This document shows positions 7,527-14,308 of a stretch of 64,000 bases of DNA, in pieces. The DNA is from Nitrospira_E sp052156535 (GTDB lineage: Bacteria > Nitrospirota > Nitrospiria > Nitrospirales > UBA8639). The notes below the pieces were generated by a model. That model did no database searches. It was not told the origin of the DNA and was given only the letters and a program-made list of their open reading frames with translations. Location: assembly GCF_052156535.1 (NCBI RefSeq), contig NZ_JBQKUP010000041.1:1-64000 (forward strand). Direction: 5' to 3'. Every line of letters begins with the position of its first letter. Position 1 is the first letter of the stretch. A program made the position numbers and the translations under genes.

Positions 7527-8789
7527 ATGGATGAATTAAAAAAACTCATCGATGAAATTCTTGCAACACTACGGGCCTTTCAGGGTCGGTCAGATAAAAA
7601 TGACGCTACAGTCAAACAGCTCCAAAACAAATACGACGAGTTGGTCAAGCAGATGGTTAGCCTCGAAATTGGCGGAGGCAGCGGTCTTTCTCAGGCCAAT
7701 GGCCAAACGCGGGCTTATGAAGGATTCAACGCCCTCCTTAAAGACCTGAAAGGCGATCGAGCCCCACAACTCAATGCTCATGAATATGCGGAGTATCGAA
7801 ATGCGGTCCGGGATTATTTGCAGTATGGGCAAAGTGCCCTGGACAAGAGCAGCATTCGAGACAGCCTGAGTGTGGGGTCAGATCCGCATGGAGGGTATTG
7901 GGTGGTGCCCGAACGCGACATGATGCCCAAGGAAAAGCTCTTTATGGAAAACCCGATGAGGGCCTTAGCCGCAGTGCAGAACGTCTTAATGGGCGATGCC
8001 TACCAAGGGCTTCGTGATGACGATGAGTTCCTGTCCGGTTGGGGCCATGAAGCGGTGGAGCGGGCGGAGACGGCGGTCGGCACCCTCATCGAATATTCGA
8101 ATTATCTGCGAGAGGTGTTTGCCCTGGTGCCGCTGACCAACAAATTGATCGACATGGGTGCCATTGACGTGCTGGCCTATGTGGAAGATCGAATTTTCAA
8201 ACGGTTCCGAAGGGCAGAAAATACTGCGTTCGTGATTGGTGGTGGCATTCTCGAACCCCGGGGGTTTATGGATTATCGGACCACGGCCACAACTCAGAAT
8301 GATACTGACCGATCTACTGACAAACTCCAATATGTACCAACCGGCCAGGCTGGGGGATTCCCAACCAACTCCGGCATCGGCGGGGATGATCCTGGCGCAT
8401 TGATTGATTTACGGCAGAGCCTCAATTCGGCCTTGCGATCGGGCGCAACGTGGGTCATGAACTCCACCAGTGAAGGCCGATTGGCGAAACTGAAGGATGC
8501 AGAAGGCCGATGGTTGTTCACACAATCCCTCGTTCCTGGCATTCCCAATCAACTGTTAGGGCATCCGATTGCCATTCTTGAAGCCATGCCGGATTTTGGA
8601 GCGGACTCCTACCCGGTGGCGTTCGGCAATTTCATGGATGGCTATCAAATTGTCGATAAGCCGGGGATCCGAGTCCTGCGTGATCCGTACACCAAAAAAG
8701 GCACCACGAAGATTTTTGCCTATAAATATGTCGGGGGCGATGTGGTGAACTTCTCGGCTCTCAAACTATTGAAGGCAAGTGCAAGCTAG
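7527..8789 (+). CDS. HK97-type phage major capsid protein
   Basis: Encodes 420 residues from the ATG at 7527, which has TGGAG 6 bases upstream (the frame stays open to 7329 without a better site). Residues 1-50 form a charged coiled coil (MDELKKLIDEILATLRAF), the delta/scaffold region of HK97 capsid proteins that a prohead protease normally removes. Residues about 115-420 match the HK97 fold region (GGYWVVPERD, LVPLTNKLIDMGAIDVLAYV, SGATWVMNSTSEGRLAKLKD, PNQLLGHPIAILEAMPDFG, AFGNFMDGYQIVDKPGIRVL). It would assemble the icosahedral shell. No portal or protease gene accompanies it, which is unusual and implies either helper-supplied partners or an atypical capsid. Confidence 0.93.
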   Translation: MDELKKLIDEILATLRAFQGRSDKNDATVKQLQNKYDELVKQMVSLEIGGGSGLSQANGQTRAYEGFNALLKDLKGDRAPQLNAHEYAEYRNAVRDYLQYGQSALDKSSIRDSLSVGSDPHGGYWVVPERDMMPKEKLFMENPMRALAAVQNVLMGDAYQGLRDDDEFLSGWGHEAVERAETAVGTLIEYSNYLREVFALVPLTNKLIDMGAIDVLAYVEDRIFKRFRRAENTAFVIGGGILEPRGFMDYRTTATTQNDTDRSTDKLQYVPTGQAGGFPTNSGIGGDDPGALIDLRQSLNSALRSGATWVMNSTSEGRLAKLKDAEGRWLFTQSLVPGIPNQLLGHPIAILEAMPDFGADSYPVAFGNFMDGYQIVDKPGIRVLRDPYTKKGTTKIFAYKYVGGDVVNFSALKLLKASAS

Positions 8790-9133
8790 GAAGATGAATT
8801 GCCAGGCCTGTCATGCTGGGTTTTCAAGCTATTGTCTCTCGTCCAGCAATAGCGGGATTCCTTCCCCGGTGTGGCAGGCTGGGAGCAGGTGGAGGACTTC
8901 GGTCCTCTGCCTGTCTTCAGATCAAGGCATGGTTACTTATTATGTCTGAAATAAATAGAAGCACCCTGGTCCAGCCTCAGAACAATTTTCTCTATTCACA
9001 TATGAATATTTTTAAAGTGTTGTTTTTGCGGTTTTTGAGGGAAATTTTCAGGGACCGGCGTGGGCCTTCACGTGTGCTTTGTGGCAAGGATTTTTGTTTG
9101 GGACCAAAAAAACTTTTGCGAAGGAAATAATTT
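8790..9133. other. Intergenic region between capsid and small terminase
   Basis: 344 bases. It holds one strong UUCG hairpin (listed separately). A 62-codon frame at 8942-9130 is open but has no recognisable product; the GCGAAGGAAATAATTT before 9134 is the terminase ribosome-binding site. Nothing else seen. Confidence 0.5.
8885..8914 (+). terminator. UUCG-capped hairpin after the capsid gene
   Basis: GAGGAC-TTCG-GTCCTC extended by CAGG/CCTG gives a stable stem of about 10 bp with a UUCG tetraloop, 95 bases after the capsid stop. There is no T-run, so it may be a weak or processing hairpin rather than a Rho-independent terminator; it could lower terminase expression relative to capsid. Confidence 0.45.
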
Positions 9134-9583
9134 ATGGGCGTACGCGGACGAGGGGCAAATAGAGGGTTAACCGCGATTCCTCCCGATGCTGGATCCGCTC
9201 CGAAAGGCGATGTCCTTTCCTTTCCGAGAGCCAAACCGCCAGACGAATTGACGCCGGAACAGAAAGTCATTTGGCATTCAATCGTCAATAAGCTGCCGGC
9301 AGATCATTTCCCAGCGGAAACCCATTTGATTTTGGCGGAATACTGTAGGCATGCCGTGACTGCCAGGCGCATTGCCCATTTGAAAAATCAAATTGAGAAT
9401 GCCCCCACCTTGGACATGGAAGAGTATGCCCTACTCTGTAAGATGGCGGAAGCGGAAAGCCGGACCTTGGCCTCACTCGGTACGAAAATGCGGATGACAC
9501 AACAATCGATTTATTCAGCACGAAAAGGGCGTGGATCTGAACCTCTCGGTCCCAAGCCCTGGGAGGAAACTGAAAATGATTGA
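9134..9583 (+). CDS. Phage terminase small subunit, P27 family
   Basis: Encodes 149 residues. The pattern PPDELTPEQKVIWHSIVNKL followed by LILAEYCRHAVTARRIAHL and a Ser/Arg-rich end (MRMTQQSIYSARKGR) is that of P27-type small terminases. These recognise the packaging site on DNA and hand it to the large subunit. In satellites an own small terminase redirects the helper's packaging motor to satellite DNA; here no large terminase is present, consistent with that role. The next small gene starts within its last codons (ATG at 9576). Confidence 0.88.
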   Translation: MGVRGRGANRGLTAIPPDAGSAPKGDVLSFPRAKPPDELTPEQKVIWHSIVNKLPADHFPAETHLILAEYCRHAVTARRIAHLKNQIENAPTLDMEEYALLCKMAEAESRTLASLGTKMRMTQQSIYSARKGRGSEPLGPKPWEETEND

Positions 9584-9761
9584 CACCTCCATTCCGACCA
9601 TGACTTGTCGGTATTGTGGCGGATCATTGAAACCAGGCTTGACCGAGGAGGGACTTTTGCCTTTGTGTGGGCCTTCTCTCAGGATCGGCTTTATCTGTGC
9701 CTCCTGTGGCCAAATGAAGTCGCCGTTTCCACCTGCACCATTCCCTTACAAGGACAACTGA
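9576..9761 (+). CDS. Small zinc-ribbon protein overlapping the small terminase
   Basis: Encodes 61 residues from the ATG at 9576, with GGGAGGAAAC just upstream inside the terminase gene and an 8-base overlap. Two CxxC knuckles (CRYCGGSL and CASCGQMK) about 30 residues apart make a classic zinc ribbon. A Pro-rich tail follows (KSPFPPAPFPYK). Its place after the terminase suggests a packaging accessory or regulator; no family assigned. Confidence 0.65.
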   Translation: MIDTSIPTMTCRYCGGSLKPGLTEEGLLPLCGPSLRIGFICASCGQMKSPFPPAPFPYKDN

Positions 9762-9762
9762 G

Positions 9763-10293
9763 ATGTTTATCACGGCAGCGCAACGGGCACAGACGGAAAG
9801 CAGGCTCATTCGAGAGGAAGTGGCGCAATGGAGCCTGGATGAGCGTCGGCAATTCTTGTATGCGGCGATTTGCCGACAGATCGAGCAATCTGAAGCGCTG
9901 GGATTTACCAGCGAGGACATGACCGCGATGACCGGGTTGATCTATTACGATCGAAAGCATCGTTTGTCTGATGTACCCTTTCCCACCAGCAAAGATGAGC
10001 TTGCCGCCATTTTTAAGGAACTTGACCAGGAGGATCCAGACACCCAACTTCTCATGAATTGGTTGGGTAAGAATCTGCCCAGGTTTTCTCGGCTTGGACT
10101 GCACAATCCCTCCACGGCCGCCACACTCAAAGATCTGATGTTGGCTACCGGCCTCGGCCTGCAAGACCGCAACCCGGGCATTCTTCGCTCAGTCGCCAAG
10201 CTGGCCTTAGAGGAATACCTCTCGCGCAACTATGACCGGGACAAGCTCAAGGACTTGCTCCAGGCCATTCTCGACCAATTGAACGATGAGTGA
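9763..10293 (+). CDS. Hypothetical helical protein of the structural module
   Basis: Encodes 176 residues, starting one base after the previous stop. The sequence is helical throughout, with a charged start (AAQRAQTESRLIREEVAQWS) and acidic end (LKDLLQAILDQLNDE). It has no membrane segment or metal motif. The position between small terminase and NlpC/P60 would fit a head or tail completion protein, or a helper-interference protein. The next gene overlaps it by 8 bases. Confidence 0.65.
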   Translation: MFITAAQRAQTESRLIREEVAQWSLDERRQFLYAAICRQIEQSEALGFTSEDMTAMTGLIYYDRKHRLSDVPFPTSKDELAAIFKELDQEDPDTQLLMNWLGKNLPRFSRLGLHNPSTAATLKDLMLATGLGLQDRNPGILRSVAKLALEEYLSRNYDRDKLKDLLQAILDQLNDE

Positions 10294-10693
10294 GACCCTG
10301 TTTGATTGGAATCAGTGGATCGGCTTGCCATTTCGGACAAGGGGCAGGGGTCCAGATCGATATGATTGCTATGGGCTTGTGCGGGCGGTGTTGTTGGATG
10401 CCAAGGGCATACCCTTACCGGCTTTCCTGGATGATGAGACACCCATTGACTCGGAAGCCCACGACCACCTTGAGCGCTGGGTGCTGGTGGATGTGCCCCA
10501 TCCCATACAGTTCGATATCCTCCATTTCCAGATGCCTAGCCGATTGCCGCATTTAGGGCTGGCCGTGGACAACGTGGGCCTTTTCCTCCACGCGACAATG
10601 GGGAGCGCTTCACATGTCGAACGCCTCTGCATTTCCTCTTGGCGGTGTCGATTGCGCGGGATCTATCGATATGGTGGGATGGCTCAAGAGTGA
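10286..10693 (+). CDS. NlpC/P60-family cell-wall peptidase (phage tail-type)
   Basis: Encodes 135 residues. Cys28 in RYDCYGLVRAVL and His89 in LPHLGLAVD form the expected Cys/His pair of NlpC/P60 peptidases, and the short length matches phage tail-assembly or tail-tip versions. It could cleave peptide stems of peptidoglycan during DNA entry or release. It is the only tail- or lysis-related gene in the element, and it is the last gene of the rightward structural operon. Confidence 0.8.
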   Translation: MSETLFDWNQWIGLPFRTRGRGPDRYDCYGLVRAVLLDAKGIPLPAFLDDETPIDSEAHDHLERWVLVDVPHPIQFDILHFQMPSRLPHLGLAVDNVGLFLHATMGSASHVERLCISSWRCRLRGIYRYGGMAQE

Positions 10694-10769
10694 CGATGTG
10701 CGGCTCCTGCGGCAATTTAGAGGCGCCGTTTCCGCTTAAACTGCATTTTCACAGAAGAAATAGGATGCA

Positions 10770-11489
10770 TCACCCGTGAAAGACTTTTAAGGAAAACAAG
10801 GAAGAGCCAATAAGAAAAACTAAGCTGAGTATATAGGGAAGCAAGGGAAGAAAATAAATAAAATCTTCAATTTTCGAAAATAATTCTGTCTTTTTGTCTA
10901 ATGTTTTAATGGATACCTTTTTAGTTCCATGCCCTCCCTGTCCCGGAACTTCAATACCCAAGTGAGTCTCTCTTATGAAGGGAAAGTATCGCTCCAAGAC
11001 TCGATAATTAATTTGTTTCTTGGTAGCTACATCATCCTTTTCATATTCCGAATTTAAGAAAACCATAAAATCTTTTAAATGGACATAAGGTATTTCCTGA
11101 ATTTGCTCTTCTATCGTTTCAGAACGTGAATTTTTGAGACTTTGCCTTAATAGTAAATCTACTTTCACAGCATGTGGGTGCCTTTCATCAAGAGGGAGAA
11201 ATGCTACAAGAACCCCAAATTTTTTAAGTAATTCCCTAACCCGAAACGGCGGGTATTTCAAATAGCACTCTCGATAGATAAAAAGGGAACAGGCATAGAG
11301 GGCCATTCCCCAAATTATAAGTTTAATAACAGAAATATTTTTTAATTGTAATTCGCCCAACCAGAAGAAGGTAACTTTTGTAGAATCCAAATTTACTTCG
11401 CCACAAATATAAATAAAAAAAATGGCACCTACAATTAAGGTAAACCGGCGTAGCCTAACTTCTTCAGGGTTATCTGAATCGTCCATCAC
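10770..11489 (-). CDS. AT-rich cargo membrane protein, three predicted TM segments
   Basis: Encodes 239 residues. Hydrophobic stretches lie at about 17-31 (LIVGAIFFIYICG), 53-70 (VIKLIIWGMALYACSLFIY) and 212-233 (FLPLLPYILSLVFLIGSSL), with a charged cytoplasmic-type domain between the second and third. The base composition is clearly more AT-rich than the flanking genes, suggesting separate acquisition. It lies 11 bases behind an RHH-type regulator on the same strand. Satellites commonly carry anti-phage or exclusion genes at this position, so a superinfection-exclusion or membrane-effector role is a hypothesis only. Confidence 0.65.
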   Translation of the reverse strand: MMDDSDNPEEVRLRRFTLIVGAIFFIYICGEVNLDSTKVTFFWLGELQLKNISVIKLIIWGMALYACSLFIYRECYLKYPPFRVRELLKKFGVLVAFLPLDERHPHAVKVDLLLRQSLKNSRSETIEEQIQEIPYVHLKDFMVFLNSEYEKDDVATKKQINYRVLERYFPFIRETHLGIEVPGQGGHGTKKVSIKTLDKKTELFSKIEDFIYFLPLLPYILSLVFLIGSSLFSLKVFHG

Positions 11490-11500
11490 TAGATAGCTTT

Positions 11501-11689
11501 TTATTTTTTCTTTTTCTTCTCCAGGGACAGGGTAAGGCCTTTGGCCTCTAATTCCTGGACATGCTCTTCAAGTAGCTGGAGGAGATAGTCTTTCATGGTC
11601 ATGTGGTGCAGGGTCGAAGCCACTTTCAATTTCTCGGCCAATTCAACCCGGATTCCTCGAAGTAAATAATCTTTGGTGTCGTCTGACAT
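11501..11689 (-). CDS. Ribbon-helix-helix-like small regulator
   Basis: Encodes 62 residues from the ATG at 11689. The order of a short basic strand (LLRGIRVELAEKLKV) and two helices (MTMKDYLLQLLEEHVQELE) fits the Arc/ParD RHH fold; the end is Lys-rich. The ribosome-binding site is weak (AAGG, 9 bases away), and a longer frame from 11758 is possible. It precedes the membrane-protein gene by 11 bases, an arrangement seen in toxin-antitoxin pairs and in self-regulated cargo operons. Confidence 0.55.
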   Translation of the reverse strand: MSDDTKDYLLRGIRVELAEKLKVASTLHHMTMKDYLLQLLEEHVQELEAKGLTLSLEKKKKK

Positions 11690-11797
11690 GGGGGAGGACC
11701 TTACCCGATTGCTGATACATTTGACAACAGGTAGCAGCAGAGTATATAAAGATATCACAGATGTTATATATCATCTTAATCGAAAGGGGGTGAGTGC
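11690..11797. promoter_or_regulatory. Divergent promoter region between two RHH-like genes
   Basis: 108 AT-rich bases between start codons facing away from each other, with TATATA-type stretches (about 11742-11772) and the GAAAGGGGG ribosome-binding site of the rightward gene. RHH proteins usually bind such divergent regions as dimers. Operators could not be placed. Confidence 0.35.
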
Positions 11798-11947
11798 ATG
11801 GAACGTATGGCGAGAAGGCTTGTGTCGTTACCCGAATCTCTGTGTAAAAAACTGGACGGCCTAAAAGCCCAAGGCTTCACGGTGAGCGGGTTTATCCGGG
11901 CATTGTTAGAGCGGGAATTTGCTCAACCCAAAAAGAAAGGCGGGTGA
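11798..11947 (+). CDS. Second RHH-like mini-protein (49 aa)
   Basis: MERMARRLVSLPESLCKKLD begins a 49-residue protein with a basic strand, then two helices (KKLDGLKAQGFTVSGFIRAL and LEREFAQ) and a Lys-rich end. The pattern of a strand followed by a TVSGFIRALLE helix is typical of CopG/Arc-type RHH DNA-binding proteins. AAAGGGGG lies about 8 bases before the ATG. It faces the other RHH-like gene across a 108-base AT-rich gap, which suggests a two-repressor switch. Confidence 0.6.
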   Translation: MERMARRLVSLPESLCKKLDGLKAQGFTVSGFIRALLEREFAQPKKKGG

Positions 11948-12004
11948 GGCATTGGCGCAGTTGATTCAAACATAACCATTTTCTTTATCACCAGGAGGGC
12001 TGCC

Positions 12005-12247
12005 ATGAAAAAGTTACGAAATGAAGTTACCTATTCCGTCGGCTGTTCGTGTGCAAAATGTCGAAAGGCGAGTGGGCGGGATTTTGAGATTATTGGAGGG
12101 CAGCTCCATTATTCATTAAAGGCCGCCAAGGAGGATTTGAAAACCTATCGGACGGACTCGCATTCCCCCACCTTTTTAGTCAGGGAAACTCTTGAACCCG
12201 TGCACCAAATTCCAAAAAAGAAAGCCAAGACGCGAAAGGTGGCGTAA
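12005..12247 (+). CDS. Small hypothetical satellite protein
   Basis: Encodes 80 residues with a strong CCAGGAGG site. It contains a CSCAKC cysteine cluster near residue 14 and a basic end (PKKKAKTRKVA). Family not recognised; possibly a metal-binding accessory protein. Last gene before attR. Confidence 0.55.
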   Translation: MKKLRNEVTYSVGCSCAKCRKASGRDFEIIGGQLHYSLKAAKEDLKTYRTDSHSPTFLVRETLEPVHQIPKKKAKTRKVA

Positions 12248-12304
12248 CGATGGCCAGCCTCCAATAAGTGAAGTAGGAAAAATTTTCCTACCGAGTGTTC
12301 CATA

Positions 12305-12340
12305 ATAAAGGGCTAGCTCTGCAGGGGGTTGGCCCTTTAT
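12305..12340 (+). terminator. Hairpin at the right end of the satellite
   Basis: ATAAAGGGC (12305-12313) pairs with GGCCCTTTAT (12331-12340) around an 18-base loop, 57 bases after the last gene. Only short T tracts follow, so termination is plausible but not certain. Confidence 0.5.
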
Positions 12341-12462
12341 GTTTCTCGCCTCCACCTGACCGGTTGATCGGCTCAACACGAGATCGTGCCTTCTCGGGCA
12401 ATTGTGTGAGAATTCTATTCCGTCCATCCGGTCCTGAAAATGCTTCCTAGGGATTTGCCCTA

Positions 12463-12491
12463 GTCACACTTTTAGTCACACTTTGTCACAC
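12463..12491. promoter_or_regulatory. Putative integrase arm-type sites, right
   Basis: Contains the same 19 bases as 1862-1880, with two GTCACAC half-sites, plus a third GTCACAC at 12485-12491 and a degenerate AATCACAA just beyond. It lies 108 bases inside attR in otherwise non-coding DNA. Spaced heptamer repeats near both att cores are what integrase arm sites look like. Confidence 0.6.
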
Positions 12492-12598
12492 CAATTAATC
12501 ACAATTTGATGGAATGGGATTGAGTGGGATTTGTTGAGATTCGCCTTATTTTTCATGGAATTGAGTCTTGAACAATCCCGCTTAATCACACTCATTAT

Positions 12599-12660
12599 AG
12601 GGACTTAAAATCCCTCGGGCTTACCAGCTCGTACCGGTTCGACCCCGGTCTCCGGCACCA
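12599..12660 (+). repeat. attR core: duplicated 3' half of tRNA-Leu
   Basis: 62 bases identical to 1728-1789. The 5' half of the tRNA is absent, so this copy is the displaced chromosomal end left by integration, not a functional tRNA. It marks the right boundary of the element; 12661-12885 beyond it holds no gene. Confidence 0.95.
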
Positions 12661-12885
12661 ATTGAATCAACAGCTTGCAGCGAGTATTTCTCCTGAAGTG
12701 GGAAGAGTTTGAGGAGGGGCTTTTGAGGCTAGTGTAACTGAGTTTTCTAGGTTGCGGCATCACTTTTGGCTGTTTGATCCAATCGTCCGGTTTGGCGTGA
12801 TCAAATATGCCCGCTCCTTCCATGAATTATCTTTTTTCCAAAAAAGACTCTCCACTCTCTCTTATTTCTTACCGATAAACCTCTT

Positions 12886-13245
12886 ATGCAGGACTTCGAT
12901 AGCTCCAACCATCCAACCACGAGAGTCTTGACTCTTTCCGGACATCTGGATGCCCTTTAATCCCTGAGGCTTGAAGAATTTATTGAGGAGGCCCAGCAGG
13001 GAATGTGTCGCCACGTCATCCTCAATCTTTCCAAAGTGGCCACCATGGACCTTGTCGGAGTTGGCAACCTTTTTACGTGGTACCACGCTTTGCATATCAA
13101 TCAAGTGCGTCTCAGTATCGTGGCACCGTCCCCCATGGTCCGCAATACGATGGAATCTCTCCATTTGATGGAACTCATTTCTATCTATTTGTCCATTCCT
13201 GAAGCGATCCGTCATCATCCTGCCCCCAATTCCGTTTCCTCCTAA
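12886..13245 (+). pseudogene. STAS-domain protein gene broken by an in-frame stop
   Basis: The frame from ATG 12886 reads as a STAS domain (anti-sigma antagonist type) like the intact paralogues at 16737, 18961 and 19368, but codon 25 is TAA (12958-12960). After the stop it continues as CRHVILNLSKVATMDLVGVG and ends at 13245. In the intact paralogues at 16737 and 18961 the corresponding motif is DS, where Ser is the phosphorylation site; here it is DL, so the regulated residue is also lost. The gene is probably dead; reinitiation at ATG 13003 would give only a partial domain. Confidence 0.75.
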
Positions 13246-13846
13246 CTACCCCCTGGGCATGGGTATGACGGTGTGATCTTTAATCCACTTATCCAGAACG
13301 CTTAGCTCGAACTTCAGTAAATGCCACATTTTAGTGGGAATCTGTCGCCTTACGGTCATTTTATACAGGGTACTTACCGCCAGGTCCGCTCCCCAAATCT
13401 GCATTACACATGAGAGGAGGAATTCTGCTGAGAGTGAATTAAGTTGAAATCTGAACGTCTTGAGATGCCATTTCTCATCATCAAGAAACAAAGGCGCGTG
13501 ATTCTCGCCTCGAAGAATACGGACCCCGGAAACACCCGCGGTCCTTAGAATGGGGAAGGATGATTGCTTATCCAGTGCAGTGAGTGTGATGGGGATCAAT
13601 CCGAGGAAGGATTGTGACCCATGTACCTAGCTATCGAATCCCTACCCCAACATGTATCGTCTAAACAGTTGTATTTTCTTTGGACTTTCCTCCTGTACTT
13701 GATCTTCATCCACATCCCAGTACGTGACCGGGTATACTCCAACCTGCCCAGGAAGATGGAGGTGTAGACGAACCAAATTGGACGGGGAGGAATAGTTTAA
13801 TCACCTGCGGGTATATTCCCCGCCGCTTGCGGCGTAAACTACTCGG
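13246..13846. other. 600-base stretch without a recognised gene
   Basis: A 117-codon minus-strand frame (13246-13599) is open but shows no recognisable motif and no clear ribosome-binding site; it is probably chance or remnant. From about 13800 the IS200-type left end begins. Confidence 0.4.
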
Positions 13847-14291
13847 GTGAGCGAGTACATTCACAAGAGCCATAATGTTACGGTGTTGTTGTATTACTTG
13901 CTTTTTCCTGCCAAATATCGCCGTGCGATCTTTGATTCAGCCGTCGACAACGTGTTGCAGGAGGTTTGTCTAGAAATCGAACCGCGGTAGCAGGTGAAAT
14001 TTCTGGAGATTGGGACAGATAGAAACCATGTCCATTTTCTGGTCCAATCCGTTCCCGGGTATAGAGTGACGAAGGTGACCGCCAGAGAGATCTTTCGGCG
14101 CACCGCTCAGGTCAAAGAGCAATTATGGGGTGGTGAGGTATGGACGGATGGGTATTACGCAAGCACCGTGGGTCAACATGGCATTGAAAATATGATAGGG
14201 AAATATGTCAAACAACAAGGGGAGGCATATCAAAAGTTGTACGCAAATCACCAGTTAGCCCTCTTCTAATACCCCGTCCGCTTGCGGCGGG
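13821..14291 (+). mobile_element. IS200/IS605-type element, decayed
   Basis: Subterminal hairpins flank the transposase remnant: CGCCGC-TT-GCGGCG at 13821-13834 and CCCGTCCGC-TT-GCGGCGGG at 14273-14291. Their near-identity and position on either side of tnpA are the hallmark of IS200/IS605 ends, which are recognised as single-stranded hairpins. No accessory tnpB is present. Confidence 0.75.
13847..14269 (+). pseudogene. tnpA: IS200-type Y1 transposase (TnpA) pseudogene
   Basis: From GTG 13847 the frame reads as an IS200 TnpA (SEYIHKSHNVTVLLYYLLFP) but meets TAG at 13988-13990, where the family normally has an aromatic residue. It then continues with the HUH motif DRNHVHFLVQS and the catalytic Tyr region (GKYVKQQGEAYQ). 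About seven residues are also missing between VPGYRVTK and TAREIFRR relative to the usual family sequence. Both lesions indicate loss of function, although the hairpin ends remain and could still be moved in trans. Confidence 0.8.
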
Positions 14292-14308
14292 AATTATTTA
14301 TTATCGCT

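Larger units (their letters stand above)
1728..12660. mobile_element. Integrated ~10.9-kb phage satellite-like element in tRNA-Leu
   Basis: Bounded by the 62-bp att repeats. Order: integrase and zinc-finger gene (minus); HTH/excisionase-like gene, small coupled ORF, replication initiator, DnaB-type helicase, three small genes, HK97-type capsid, P27 small terminase, three more genes including NlpC/P60 (plus); an AT-rich minus-strand pair; two small plus-strand genes. No portal, large terminase, protease, tail or lysis cassette is present. Size, tRNA target, own replication genes and a partial packaging set match phage-inducible chromosomal island-type satellites. A decayed prophage is the alternative, but every gene inside appears intact and the genes are tightly packed. 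Confidence 0.85.

Noticed and set aside
12599..12660. Second tRNA-Leu gene
   Set aside because: Only the 3' half is present; the 5' acceptor, D-arm and part of the anticodon stem are missing. It is the attR copy.
13246..13599. 117-codon minus-strand frame
   Set aside because: No motif, no convincing ribosome-binding site, and located in decayed DNA next to a STAS pseudogene.
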